DNA from: Tepidicaulis sp002389665
Lineage (GTDB): Bacteria > Pseudomonadota > Alphaproteobacteria > Parvibaculales > Parvibaculaceae
Assembly (NCBI RefSeq): GCF_965222285.1
Contig: NZ_OZ244942.1
Coordinates: forward strand, 2,418,001-2,482,000
DNA length: 64,000 nt
Direction of reading: 5' to 3'
The number at the start of each line of letters is the position of its first letter. The first letter of the stretch is position 1. Shown in pieces: positions 18,929-26,842 of the stretch. A program made the translations under genes and the position numbers. The notes under the pieces are model-generated. The model searched no databases and was not told where the DNA came from. It was given only the letters and a program-made list of their open reading frames with translations.

Positions 18929-19582
18929 CTAGCCCGCCTGTTTAGCTGTAAAAGTGAAGTCTTCGCCCGTCATGGCCGCATCGAGCTTCATGTTGAGGCT
19001 GCGGGCGACAAGGCCGGTGAAATAGGGCTGCACCCCGCGCGCATCGAGCACATCTTCCGGGCGCACGCCGCCAAGATATTTCTCCGTCTCCAGCGGAATA
19101 CGCGCCGCCTTGCCGCTGGCACGCAGCGAGAAGCTCGGCGTGTCGGGCACCCCGTCCACCTTGACGGAAATCGTGCCGCCGCGCGGAATAGAGGCAAGCG
19201 CAATGACGATCATGTTGAGCAGCAGCTTGACGTAATCCTTACCGATCGTCGCCACCGGCGCTTCCCACGTCACCTCGGCTTTTTCGCTTTGCGCATAACC
19301 GAGCGCCACATCGCGCGCGTCGGTAAGTTCCAGATGCGCCCCGGCGGACCCTGCCGCGCCGAAAGCCAGACGCGCGAATTGCAATTTCGCAGAGGCCTGG
19401 CGTGCGCTCTGGCGGATCAGATCCATGGCATGGCCGCGCATTTCCGCATCATCGTCTTCATCATCATCCAGCACTTCAAGGCCGTTGGCGATGGCGCCCA
19501 CTGGGCTGATGACGTCATGGCAGACGCGCGAGCACAGAAGCGCCGCCAGTTCGAGAGCTTCGATTTCGTAATTGTCGGCCAT
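18929..19582 (-). CDS. chpT: Histidine phosphotransferase ChpT
   Basis: A 217-residue protein with a histidine-kinase-like fold but used as a phosphotransferase. The phosphoacceptor is H22 in LCSRVCHDVISPVGAIANGLEVL, which matches the ChpT/HPT motif. The C-terminal part resembles a degenerate HATPase domain with no intact ATP-binding boxes. In Caulobacter ChpT passes phosphate from CckA to CtrA and CpdR. It stands alone upstream of the che operon and has its own terminator. With ctrA 6 kb away, the window encodes two of three relay members; CckA is not present. Confidence 0.93.
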   Translation of the reverse strand: MADNYEIEALELAALLCSRVCHDVISPVGAIANGLEVLDDDEDDDAEMRGHAMDLIRQSARQASAKLQFARLAFGAAGSAGAHLELTDARDVALGYAQSEKAEVTWEAPVATIGKDYVKLLLNMIVIALASIPRGGTISVKVDGVPDTPSFSLRASGKAARIPLETEKYLGGVRPEDVLDARGVQPYFTGLVARSLNMKLDAAMTGEDFTFTAKQAG

Positions 19583-19772
19583 GATTCGCTTCTCCCAAGG
19601 TCTGCCAATTCGTGATTAACACCCTCTGCCGCGCCTTGCTAGCCTCTAACCCCGCGCCGAACCGGGACAGGACGCCTGCCCTTCCCGCTTGACCTTACCG
19701 GGCTGGGGTGGTGTTCTCCGCCCAGTTTACATGCCAAGCGCCATCGCCGCCCGAACTCAGCCAGATAAAGAC

Positions 19773-20585
19773 ATGAGCATAGATTACCCTTCATTGAGCG
19801 CCGGCCTGTGCCGCATCGCCGTGGCCGCCGGGGCGGACATCATGCGTCACTATGAAGGCGGGCCGGTGGACGTCACGCAGAAGAAGGACGACTCGCCCGT
19901 CACCGCCGCCGATCAGGACGCCGAGACGCTGATCCTGAAAGGCCTGGCAGAGCTTGCCCCGGACATTCCCGTGGTCTCCGAAGAAGCAGCCGCTGCCGGT
20001 CACATCCCGGTTTTCGGGGACGTCTTCTTTCTAGTGGACCCGCTCGACGGAACCCGCGAATTCATCAACAAGAACGGCGAATTCACGGTCAATATCGCGC
20101 TCATTGAAAAGGGCGAGCCGACCTGCGGTGTCGTTTATGCGCCGGCCAAGCAGCGTCTCTTTTATGCCTGCGGCCCGGCGGAAGCTTATGAGCAGGATGT
20201 GGAGGCCAACGAGGCAGGCGATCTGAGCAAGGCCCCCGCCCCCCGCCGCATCAAGGTACGCGCGGTGCCCGAAGGCGGCATGATCGCCGTCGCCAGCCGC
20301 TCCCACCGCGATCACAAGACGGACGAATATCTCGACCATTACAATGTCACCGGTTTCATCACCGCCGGATCGTCGCTGAAATTCTGTCTGCTGGCGGCGG
20401 GCGAAGCCGATATTTATCCCCGCCATGGCCGCACGATGGAATGGGACACCGCAGCAGGCCATGCGGTGCTTTCAGCGGCCGGCGGCAGCGTCACGGAGCT
20501 TGACGGCACGCCGCTGCGCTACGGCAAAACCGAGCGGGGCATGGACAATCCCTACTTCGTCGCAAAAACCTGGAAGGGTCGCTAG
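19773..20585 (+). CDS. cysQ: 3'(2'),5'-bisphosphate nucleotidase CysQ (inositol monophosphatase family)
   Basis: A 270-residue metal-dependent phosphatase that removes the 3' phosphate from PAP/PAPS made in sulfate assimilation. Motifs: DDSPVTAADQDAE (metal site), VVSEE, DPLDGTREFINKNGEFTVNIAL (family signature 1) and MEWDTAAGHAVLSAAGG (signature 2). The FINKNGEFTVNIAL wording favours CysQ over inositol monophosphatase. The ATG at 19773 was chosen because the extra 28 upstream residues do not resemble the family. It converges on fnrL with only 3 nt between stops. Confidence 0.92.
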   Translation: MSIDYPSLSAGLCRIAVAAGADIMRHYEGGPVDVTQKKDDSPVTAADQDAETLILKGLAELAPDIPVVSEEAAAAGHIPVFGDVFFLVDPLDGTREFINKNGEFTVNIALIEKGEPTCGVVYAPAKQRLFYACGPAEAYEQDVEANEAGDLSKAPAPRRIKVRAVPEGGMIAVASRSHRDHKTDEYLDHYNVTGFITAGSSLKFCLLAAGEADIYPRHGRTMEWDTAAGHAVLSAAGGSVTELDGTPLRYGKTERGMDNPYFVAKTWKGR

Positions 20586-20588
20586 AAA

Positions 20589-21347
20589 CTAGTCGAGCTC
20601 TTCGCCATCGGCGATGGAGGACAGCGTTTCGCGATCGCAAATCTCGATCTCATTGTGATCGCAGAGCCGGATGAGCCCGCTGGTTTTGAACTTCGTCACC
20701 GTGCGGCTCACCGTTTCCACCGTCAGGCCCAGATAGTCGCCCATATCCGCCCGGCTCATCGGCACGGAAATCCGGTCAAGCGGTTTGGCCGCTTCACGTC
20801 CCTGCACTGTCGAGAGCCAGAGCAGGAAGGACGCCAGACGCTCCGCCGCGGTCTTGCGCCCGAGAAGCAGCATCTGCTCCTGCGCCGAAGCAATACCGGC
20901 GGAGGCCAGCGTCAGCAGCCGGTGGCCGAGCTGCGGGGAATGATCGGCAACAGTTTCAAAGCGCTGTTTCGGCAATTGGCAAAGCTTCGAGCCTTTGAGC
21001 GCTTCTGCCGTGAACGTATGGTCGGTGTGAAAGGCAAGGCCGACGAAATCGCCCTTGAAGAGGAAGCCTGTGATCTGGCGGCGCCCGTCGGCCAGCAGCT
21101 TGTAAAGCTTCAAGGCCCCGTCCATTACCACGTAATAGGCTTCCGCCGGATCGCCTTCGAAGAAGACCGTATCACCGGCGGAAAGTTCCTTGTGGCGGGA
21201 ATGTTCGGAAAGCTCCGTCAGCTCGGCATTGTTCAGCGCCGCGCAAACCGCGCGCGTACGCACATCGCAAGCCGCGCAGGGGTTCGCGATTTCAAACGTG
21301 CCGTTGAGCTGTTGGACTGAGGGCAGCCCAGTGCTGTCTGTTTTCAT
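20589..21347 (-). CDS. fnrL: FNR-type oxygen-sensing regulator (FnrL)
   Basis: A 252-residue Crp/Fnr regulator with a complete iron-sulfur set: C24, C27 and C35 in NPCAACDVRTRAVC, plus C123 in GSKLCQLP. This matches E. coli FNR, which uses three N-terminal cysteines and one in the core. The cyclic-nucleotide-like barrel (about 45-150) and dimer helix precede the winged helix, with E211, S214 and R215 (VETVSRTVTKF), the residues that read TTGAT-N4-ATCAA. The ATG at 21347 replaces a TTG one codon upstream. The cbb3 operon 5.5 kb away carries a candidate site at 26770. Confidence 0.95.
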   Translation of the reverse strand: MKTDSTGLPSVQQLNGTFEIANPCAACDVRTRAVCAALNNAELTELSEHSRHKELSAGDTVFFEGDPAEAYYVVMDGALKLYKLLADGRRQITGFLFKGDFVGLAFHTDHTFTAEALKGSKLCQLPKQRFETVADHSPQLGHRLLTLASAGIASAQEQMLLLGRKTAAERLASFLLWLSTVQGREAAKPLDRISVPMSRADMGDYLGLTVETVSRTVTKFKTSGLIRLCDHNEIEICDRETLSSIADGEELD

Positions 21348-21928
21348 CAAGCTTTTGCCGACCCAAAAGCCAGCCTCCAGAAAAAAGATAAGAAGGAGTT
21401 TAGTGCCTGAAGGAAATCACGGCAATGGGGTGTTGAATTTCGGGGTTGCGCAAGACGATATGACGCAGAAATCCGCCACCTGGATAGCCGCTATGCAAAT
21501 GCGTCGCATTGGTTTGCTCATGAGGAATGCTTGCGGGATAGCCCAAGGCAAGCACGGCAAACGCGTGGCTGGCGGCGAGGCCGGACCAAGCCCCCGTTCG
21601 GTCCAGCCCCGCGCCAGCCCCACTCACGCGCCGGCAAAGCCGGGGGAGTGGAAATGATGCCGAAGACGCCCCCCAAACGTCACGTCTTCGGGCGGCCGGT
21701 TCCCATATGCGCGAGGACAAGGATATGGGGCCCGGCACCCCTGATAGGTGCAAAGCCTATGCCGCGCCGAACACCGCACGTAATGCGTGTGATTCGGCGA
21801 AAAACCGGGAGTTGAGAGAAATGCGTCCTGTGTCCGTCCCATATCTGCAAGGCGCAGGACCGTAGAACCTGTGTCCATCTGGCACAGGTTTAGAAAAGGA
21901 GGGACGGGATTAGAGAACTGGGCGAGCC
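21348..21928. other. Gene-free, hairpin-dense stretch between fnrL and ydbL
   Basis: No convincing gene is seen here. Its left third (about 21400-21590) keeps an open minus-strand frame ending in NPEIQHPIAVISFRH, with no good start and a non-coding look further upstream; it may be a decayed gene or chance. The right part is packed with hairpins, described separately. The 50 nt before fnrL contain its leader. Confidence 0.5.
21567..21892. ncRNA. Candidate structured RNA (multi-hairpin), strand unknown
   Basis: Consecutive stems can be read directly: GGCTGGCG/CGCCAGCC (21567-21574 with 21612-21619) enclosing GGACC/GGTCC; CCACTC/GAGTGG enclosing CCGGC/GCCGG (21620-21651); CCGAAGACG/CGTCTTCGG (21660-21691); CCCATAT/ATATGGG (21702-21729); GCACC/GGTGC; CGCCGAA/TTCGGCG (21765-21799); GTCCTG/CAGGAC; and AACCTGTG/CACAGGTT (about 21866-21890). 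CCCATATC recurs at 21838-21845 and can pair with the same GATATGGG, giving two exclusive folds. I see no match to tmRNA, RNase P, SRP, 6S or a known riboswitch. It could instead be a cluster of palindromic intergenic repeats. Confidence 0.35.
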
Positions 21929-22342
21929 TTAAGGTTTCTTGACCCAGTTGCCCGAAGCATCTTCCACATAAGTGCCGGAGGCGGCATTGCCGATGAGCTT
22001 GGCGCCGGCAAGCTGCTCCACCGCTGCCAGGGTGGAACCGGCCGTCTTTTCCGCGATCGAGCGGTAGGCATCGCGCCGGCGCAGATTGATGTCGTCCACC
22101 ATGCGCACAAGATCGGCGGACGGCGCGGAGACCACGATCCCCACATAGCCGTTGCGCTTCTCACCCACTTCCCCGCGCGCTTTGGCGGCATCGAGACCGT
22201 CGGCGGATGCGGGCAGTGTCAGGCCCGCTACCATGAGCGTCAGCGCCCCGAAGAAAAGGGCCGTGAGAAAGCGGCGGCGCTGCCGGCTCTCGGGCCGGGC
22301 TACGGCAAGCGTGCGGGCGCGGGCATTCGGGAAATCACGCAT
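21929..22342 (-). CDS. ydbL: YdbL family periplasmic protein (DUF1318)
   Basis: A 137-residue exported protein. An Arg-rich N-terminus and a hydrophobic segment end in LPASADG, a likely signal peptide cleaved near residue 46. The mature part matches YdbL (LDAAKARGEVGEKRNGYVGIV, then DINLRRRDAYRSIAEKTAGSTLAAVEQLAGAKL and a Trp near the end). In E. coli YdbL is a periplasmic factor that assists the YdbH-YnbE envelope bridge. The ATG at 22342 shares its A with the ynbE stop (TGATG); the frame extends 95 codons upstream but only across ynbE and ydbH. Confidence 0.9.
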   Translation of the reverse strand: MRDFPNARARTLAVARPESRQRRRFLTALFFGALTLMVAGLTLPASADGLDAAKARGEVGEKRNGYVGIVVSAPSADLVRMVDDINLRRRDAYRSIAEKTAGSTLAAVEQLAGAKLIGNAASGTYVEDASGNWVKKP

Positions 22343-22551
22343 CAGAAAATCTCCGGGTTCTGGGCAAGCAGATCGTCGAGTTCGCGGTCCACTTTCACGC
22401 GCACTTCCTGCTCGATCTTGACGTTGAGATTGATTTCGATGGGCTTGTCCGGTGCCTCGATTTTCACCGTCGGCTGACAGGCACCGAGCGCCAGCGCCAA
22501 AGCGCCCAGAAAAGCGCCGCGAGAAGAGTAATGGAAAATAGCTGTCTTCAT
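22342..22551 (-). CDS. ynbE: YnbE-like small outer membrane lipoprotein
   Basis: A 69-residue lipoprotein. The signal peptide ends in a lipobox LGAC with C25 as the lipidated residue, followed by QPTVKIEAPDKPIEINLNVKIEQEVRVKVD, a short beta-prone segment typical of YnbE. In E. coli YnbE stacks on YdbH to build a continuous beta structure that spans the periplasm for phospholipid transport. It overlaps ydbH by ATGA and ydbL by TGATG, so the three genes are one coupled operon. Confidence 0.9.
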   Translation of the reverse strand: MKTAIFHYSSRGAFLGALALALGACQPTVKIEAPDKPIEINLNVKIEQEVRVKVDRELDDLLAQNPEIF

Positions 22552-24632
22552 GGCGCAGGCGTTCCTTGCTCGCGAATGACATCCAAAGCTCTGAAGCCCA
22601 CCGTACCACGCTGCAGAAGTTCGGCAAACGCCGCTTCGGTGCGGATATTTATTTTGAAGGGATAGCCGTCATAAAGGTCCGGGTTCGCCCCTTCGATGAA
22701 AAGACCGAGCGTCAGCCTGTCCAGCGCATTGCCGTTCAGCGTCATCTCCAGCCCCTTGTAATGAAAATTCTTCAGCGCCTGAAAAACAAGGTCGCTTTGC
22801 CCGCCGGTCTTCGCCTCACCTGCGGGGCCATTATAGGCAAGAACGCCTTCGCCTTCCGCTTTGAGCTTGCCTTCTTTGACGAGCACCTTGCCCTCCTCGA
22901 TAACGACCGGCACATAGCCGCTTACCCGGCCCGTGCCGCTTGCCCCATCGAGCGCCAGAAGTTCCAACAGCTTATCCAGCGCCACCTGGCGCACGCGCAG
23001 CGTGAAGCCTTGCGACGGGGCAGCCGGTTCGATTGCGCCTTCATCGAGCGAAATCGTGCCGCCTGCAAAAGGCCATGATGCGTCTTGAACCTGAACCGCG
23101 CCTGAAGGCTCAAGCTCGAATTGCACCTGCCCGTCCAGAAGCTCGATCCCGGCGGAGATGCGCCCCACCGCGAGACGCTGCGGCCCGGCCGTCACAGGCG
23201 GTATCAGCGAGGCAAGCGTAACCTTACCCTCGATCCCTTCAATCCGTGCGGCGGTCGTCGAAAACCCGAAACCGCGCAGCGCCGCCTCGCCTTTGCTGGA
23301 AAGCTTGCCGTCCCGCCAGGAAAGCTGTGCCTTACTGGACAGCTCTCCTACCGCCCGTGTGATATGGCCTTTGAGGAGGGGCATAACGCGCGCAAGTTCC
23401 AGCTGCCCCGGCGCAAAGGTCGTGAGCGGCAGGGTAACCGTCAGCCCGCCTTTGTTCTTTGAAAGATCGTGCTGGGCGCTCAGCCGCGTTTCAAGCCGCC
23501 GCGCAGGCGCGCCCGCCGCGCTTTGGGCCAGTCCGTTCCAGGCAATCACGCCTTTTTGGAGCGTGCCCTTTCCCGAAAGCTGCAAAGGCGCGAAGCGGGG
23601 AACGGGCGCCTTGTCTTTCACCGCAAGACCGGAAAGCGTGAAGGTGGATGTAAGTGCCCCCTCTCTCGCCTCCGTTACGAGCGAGGCGCTTCCCTCCATG
23701 TCGATCCCGCTCAAAGCCACGGCATATTCATCCAGCGCGATTTGCCCGCCGGCCGCTTTCCAATCGAGCCGGGCACCCGGCGCGCCGTTTTCGACGCGCA
23801 GCTCAAGTACCGGCATCTGTCCTTTGGCGAAGGCCCGGCGCACGCCTTCCCGGCGCACCTCAAAGGGAAAAGAGGCAAGCGCCAATGACGCCTCGCCCGC
23901 GCCGGTGCCGGGTGAAAAGACAAACGCGCCGCCCTCACTGGGACAAAGCTGCAGCGCCCCAACCCGCGCCGCATAAGGCACACCTTTCCATGCAAGCTCC
24001 GGCGGCAGATCAAGCTGCGCGCATTCTTCCAGCGCAAGGCGCAGTGTGCCGTCCTGCCAGTGCACATCGCCGCTCGCCCCGAGCCTGAAATCACCGAGCG
24101 GCGTTTGCGCTTCAAAGACCGCATCCTGAAAGAAAAGCGGCGGAACAAAACTCACGCCTCCCTGGGTCCCGCTTTCTCCGCTTCCTTGAAGGAGGGGGCC
24201 AAGCGCACCGAAATCGAGCCCGCTTTCCTCATCATAAGAAAGGCGCAGATAAGGAGAGACGACCTCGATGCCGGAAAGGCCCGCCACGCCGCCAAGGAGC
24301 GAAGTGATACGCACCTGCACCCGCTCGGCGCTGAAGGTAGGGTCTTCCGCCGGGCCGATACGCAGCGCCGCGATATCGACACCGCTGAAACCTGCTTCTT
24401 CCACCTCGAAGGAAAATTCCGCGATCCCCTGACCGCTCAGATAATCACTGGCAAAGGCTTCCAGAAGCGCCGCCCGGTTCTGCCAGCCCCAAAAAAGCCC
24501 GGCACTCAGCACCGCCAAAAGCAGCAGGAAAAACAGCCCGAGACGGCGCAGGCCGCGGCGCGGCTTCTTCCCGCCGGTTTCGGCCTGAAGCTGCGGCTTG
24601 TGCGGGCCGGTATTGTCTTTATCCAGGCTCAA
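22548..24632 (-). CDS. ydbH: AsmA-like intermembrane transport protein YdbH
   Basis: About 694 residues. A basic N-terminus (KKPRRGLRRLG) leads into one membrane helix (near 30-50), then a long periplasmic domain of repeating beta strands typical of the AsmA/TamB/YdbH superfamily of lipid-transfer bridges. E. coli YdbH is longer (about 880). No ATG fits the start: TTG at 24632 has ggggga at good spacing and is preferred over a TTG at 24644. It is the first gene of ydbH-ynbE-ydbL. The order matches E. coli, which makes the family call secure despite low expected identity. Confidence 0.87.
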   Translation of the reverse strand: MSLDKDNTGPHKPQLQAETGGKKPRRGLRRLGLFFLLLLAVLSAGLFWGWQNRAALLEAFASDYLSGQGIAEFSFEVEEAGFSGVDIAALRIGPAEDPTFSAERVQVRITSLLGGVAGLSGIEVVSPYLRLSYDEESGLDFGALGPLLQGSGESGTQGGVSFVPPLFFQDAVFEAQTPLGDFRLGASGDVHWQDGTLRLALEECAQLDLPPELAWKGVPYAARVGALQLCPSEGGAFVFSPGTGAGEASLALASFPFEVRREGVRRAFAKGQMPVLELRVENGAPGARLDWKAAGGQIALDEYAVALSGIDMEGSASLVTEAREGALTSTFTLSGLAVKDKAPVPRFAPLQLSGKGTLQKGVIAWNGLAQSAAGAPARRLETRLSAQHDLSKNKGGLTVTLPLTTFAPGQLELARVMPLLKGHITRAVGELSSKAQLSWRDGKLSSKGEAALRGFGFSTTAARIEGIEGKVTLASLIPPVTAGPQRLAVGRISAGIELLDGQVQFELEPSGAVQVQDASWPFAGGTISLDEGAIEPAAPSQGFTLRVRQVALDKLLELLALDGASGTGRVSGYVPVVIEEGKVLVKEGKLKAEGEGVLAYNGPAGEAKTGGQSDLVFQALKNFHYKGLEMTLNGNALDRLTLGLFIEGANPDLYDGYPFKINIRTEAAFAELLQRGTVGFRALDVIREQGTPAP

Positions 24633-24934
24633 TTCGTCCCCCAAAAATGCAGCGGGCAGCTAAACCGCGCTCCCTCTGAAGATGGCGGCCATATGGGCCA
24701 AAAAATAGGCAAAAAGCGCAAATTTCAGGATTTTTCCCCTGGAATCCGGCCAGCCGCGTTGCTGCCATGTTTCGCAGGCACAAAAACGGCCTGCTTTCGT
24801 TATTTTGCCGTTTTACGGAGTGAGGATGTGTGCGAATACGGCACAGTGCCGGGTTTCAGAACGGATCGCGCAGCCGCCTCCAGACGAAAATTCGAGGGTG
24901 AGCGCCGGGGGGCCTTGCAACAAAGGATAATGAA

Positions 24935-25555
24935 ATGCCGCGTTTGAAAACATTTGCCGTCTTGGGGATGCTGAGCCTGGGAACGCTGGGGATCGCCGCC
25001 CTTGCCGCGCCTGCGGCCAAAGCCGCAGAGCCGAACGAGCCCGCCCCCAACGTCGAAAGCCGCAATGAAGGCAAGACCTTTTCCGAGGACGAGGTTTTCC
25101 AGGCCGCCAGCAATTTCCTAGGGGAAACGGCTGAAGGGCTCGCCGAAGTTATCCACGCGGTCTTCGCTGAATATGGTGAACCCAATGCCTATATAGCCGG
25201 GCAGGAAGGCAGCGGCGCCATCGGCGTCGGCCTGCGCTACGGCTCCGGGCAGCTGGTCATGAAGGACGGCCCGCGCACCGAAGTCTTCTGGCAGGGGCCC
25301 TCCGCCGGCTGGGATTTCGGCGGCAATGCGTCGAAAGTCTTCACGTTGGTCTATAACTTGCCTGACACCGGGCAGATCTACCAGCGGTTCCCCGGCGTGG
25401 AAGGCAGTGCCTACTATGTCGGCGGCGTCGGCGTGAACTATCAGCAGCGGGGCGATATTGTCCTCGCGCCCATTCGGGCAGGCGTCGGCCTGCGTCTTGG
25501 GGCGAATGTCGGATATTTGAAATACACGCGCGAGCGTGAGTGGCTGCCCTTCTGA
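24935..25555 (+). CDS. DUF1134 periplasmic protein (EipA-like)
   Basis: A 206-residue exported protein. A signal peptide (about 1-30, cleavage after AAKA) precedes a DUF1134 domain with EVFQAASNFLGETAEGLAEVI, GLRYGSGQLVMKDG and the repeated GxGVNYQQRG / GVGLRLGANVGYLKYTRE closing block. The Brucella member EipA supports envelope integrity and stress resistance; the same broad role is plausible here but not shown. It is divergent from ydbH across 290-300 nt that hold no other gene. It may share an operon with the next gene (35 nt gap). Confidence 0.88.
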   Translation: MPRLKTFAVLGMLSLGTLGIAALAAPAAKAAEPNEPAPNVESRNEGKTFSEDEVFQAASNFLGETAEGLAEVIHAVFAEYGEPNAYIAGQEGSGAIGVGLRYGSGQLVMKDGPRTEVFWQGPSAGWDFGGNASKVFTLVYNLPDTGQIYQRFPGVEGSAYYVGGVGVNYQQRGDIVLAPIRAGVGLRLGANVGYLKYTREREWLPF

Positions 25556-25590
25556 AGCAGCGGTAAAAACGAGGGAGAGGGGAAAAAGAC

Positions 25591-26505
25591 ATGATTGAAG
25601 GGCTGATGATCTTCGCCCTGGGATTTTTCCTGGCGACCCTCTTTGCCATCATGACCGCCCAGTTCATCTGGCGCCGCGCCGTGGCCGCAACGACAAAGCG
25701 GCTCGCGGCAGGTGAGCCCGGGGAAGAAGGCGAGACGGAAGGCGGCCCCTCGGCCCGTATCGGCGCCTTGCAGGCTCAAGTCGCAGCCCTTGAAGAAGAG
25801 CTTGCCGCCAAAACCTCCGAAATCGCCGCGCTTTCCTCCCGCAACCGGAAAATCGGTACCCATCAGGCCGAAGAAAATGCCGCCCTCACCCGTGAAGTGA
25901 GCGGGCTGCAGGAAGCGCTTGCAGGCGCGAGAGCCGATCATGAAGCGGCAAATGCGGAGCTTGCCGAACAGCGCGCCCGCATCGGCTCACTTGAAAACGC
26001 GCTTAAGGACGCTGAAGCCCGGCGCAAGGAAACCGGACGCCAGGCCCGCGATGTCGCCGAAAGCGCCCGCAAGCTGGCTATGCTTCTGCAGGAACCCGAA
26101 GAAGCCCCGGCCCCTGCCCAGCCTCAGGCGCGCCCGCAAACCGCTGCCCGTCCTGCAGAACCCGAAGCGTCCCAAGTAAGGCAAGAACGCCCCGCCCCGA
26201 TCAAGGCGCAGCCTCCTGCCTGGGCAAACGTCGTTCCTGCGGCAGGAGCAGCAGCAGCCGGAACAGCCCACGCGCACCATGCCGAGAAGACGGCGGAGGG
26301 AGAAAACACCGCCGCTCTTTCCAGCGAGGAATATGAAGAGATCAGAGAATCGCTTCTCTCCTTCTCCGACGGCGTGAAAGAAGAATTCGGCGACCGGGAG
26401 GACGAAAACGAAGAGGAGGAGCACAGCGCTCACACGCCGGCCTCGCTCGAACGGAATCTCGAAGACCGCATCAAGGCGCTGCAAGAAGGCTCACCCATCG
26501 CCTAA
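25591..26505 (+). CDS. Membrane-anchored coiled-coil protein of unknown function
   Basis: I do not recognise this 304-residue protein. One N-terminal membrane helix (about 5-26) is followed by a coiled coil over about 58-165 (heptads such as ALQAQVAALEEELAAKTSEIAAL), a Pro/Ala/Gln-rich linker (about 168-235), and an acidic tail with a run of Asp/Glu near residues 270-280. A purine-rich ribosome site (gagagggg) precedes the ATG. It follows the DUF1134 gene by 35 nt on the same strand, hinting at an envelope or division-related role, which is only a guess. Confidence 0.75.
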   Translation: MIEGLMIFALGFFLATLFAIMTAQFIWRRAVAATTKRLAAGEPGEEGETEGGPSARIGALQAQVAALEEELAAKTSEIAALSSRNRKIGTHQAEENAALTREVSGLQEALAGARADHEAANAELAEQRARIGSLENALKDAEARRKETGRQARDVAESARKLAMLLQEPEEAPAPAQPQARPQTAARPAEPEASQVRQERPAPIKAQPPAWANVVPAAGAAAAGTAHAHHAEKTAEGENTAALSSEEYEEIRESLLSFSDGVKEEFGDREDENEEEEHSAHTPASLERNLEDRIKALQEGSPIA

Positions 26506-26769
26506 GTATTAATAAAACGTAGTCACAGCACTCTTTCATCTGCCGCCTTTTGCAACTCACCATCTGTTGCCACGCTAAAACAAATGCCGCATCCTTCCGG
26601 GGTGCGGCATTTTGCGTAAGGACTGTGCGTCCGTGTCGCGTTGCCCGGTCATTGATAAAGACCGACAAGACGATCTGATGGATGCGACTTCTGGGGGTGG
26701 CAGATATCGTTGCCGGAGGGGCACATACGCAAATCAATGGGGGGCGATCGGCATATGCCGGCCATCCAC
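26506..26769 (+). other. Intergenic stretch before the ccoN promoter
   Basis: Apart from the terminator at 26582-26616, I see no gene or clear site between the coiled-coil gene and the FNR-like site at 26770. A TTGAT at 26653 lacks the second half-site. Confidence 0.5.
26582..26616 (+). terminator. Terminator after the DUF1134 / coiled-coil genes
   Basis: A 12-bp stem (AATGCCGCATCC / GGGTGCGGCATT, one G-T pair) followed by TTTTG, 77 nt after the stop at 26505. Confidence 0.82.
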
Positions 26770-26818
26770 TTGATCTATGCCAAAGCGCCTCTCCCTGCCC
26801 CGCCCTAAAAGAAGCCGC
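26770..26818 (+). promoter_or_regulatory. FNR-type class II promoter of ccoNOQP
   Basis: TTGATCTATGCCAA (26770-26783) matches the FNR consensus TTGAT-N4-ATCAA at 8 of 10 fixed bases, with a full left half-site. A -10-like hexamer TAAAAG lies at 26806-26811. With a start near 26818 the dyad centre falls at -41.5, the exact spacing of class II FNR promoters, and no -35 box is needed. The site is 60 nt before the ccoN ATG. FnrL is encoded nearby. Confidence 0.6.
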
Positions 26819-26842
26819 TGAGGCAATATTCAGGAGATTCCG

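Noticed and set aside
21530..21900. tmRNA, RNase P, SRP, 6S or cobalamin riboswitch in the hairpin region
   Set aside because: I looked for the tag-peptide code, the P4 helix sequences, the GGAAGGAAGC SRP loop, and the riboswitch cores on both strands. None is present.
26653..26666. TTGATAAAGACCGA as a second FNR site before ccoN
   Set aside because: The right half-site is absent, and the position would be over 150 bp from the inferred start.
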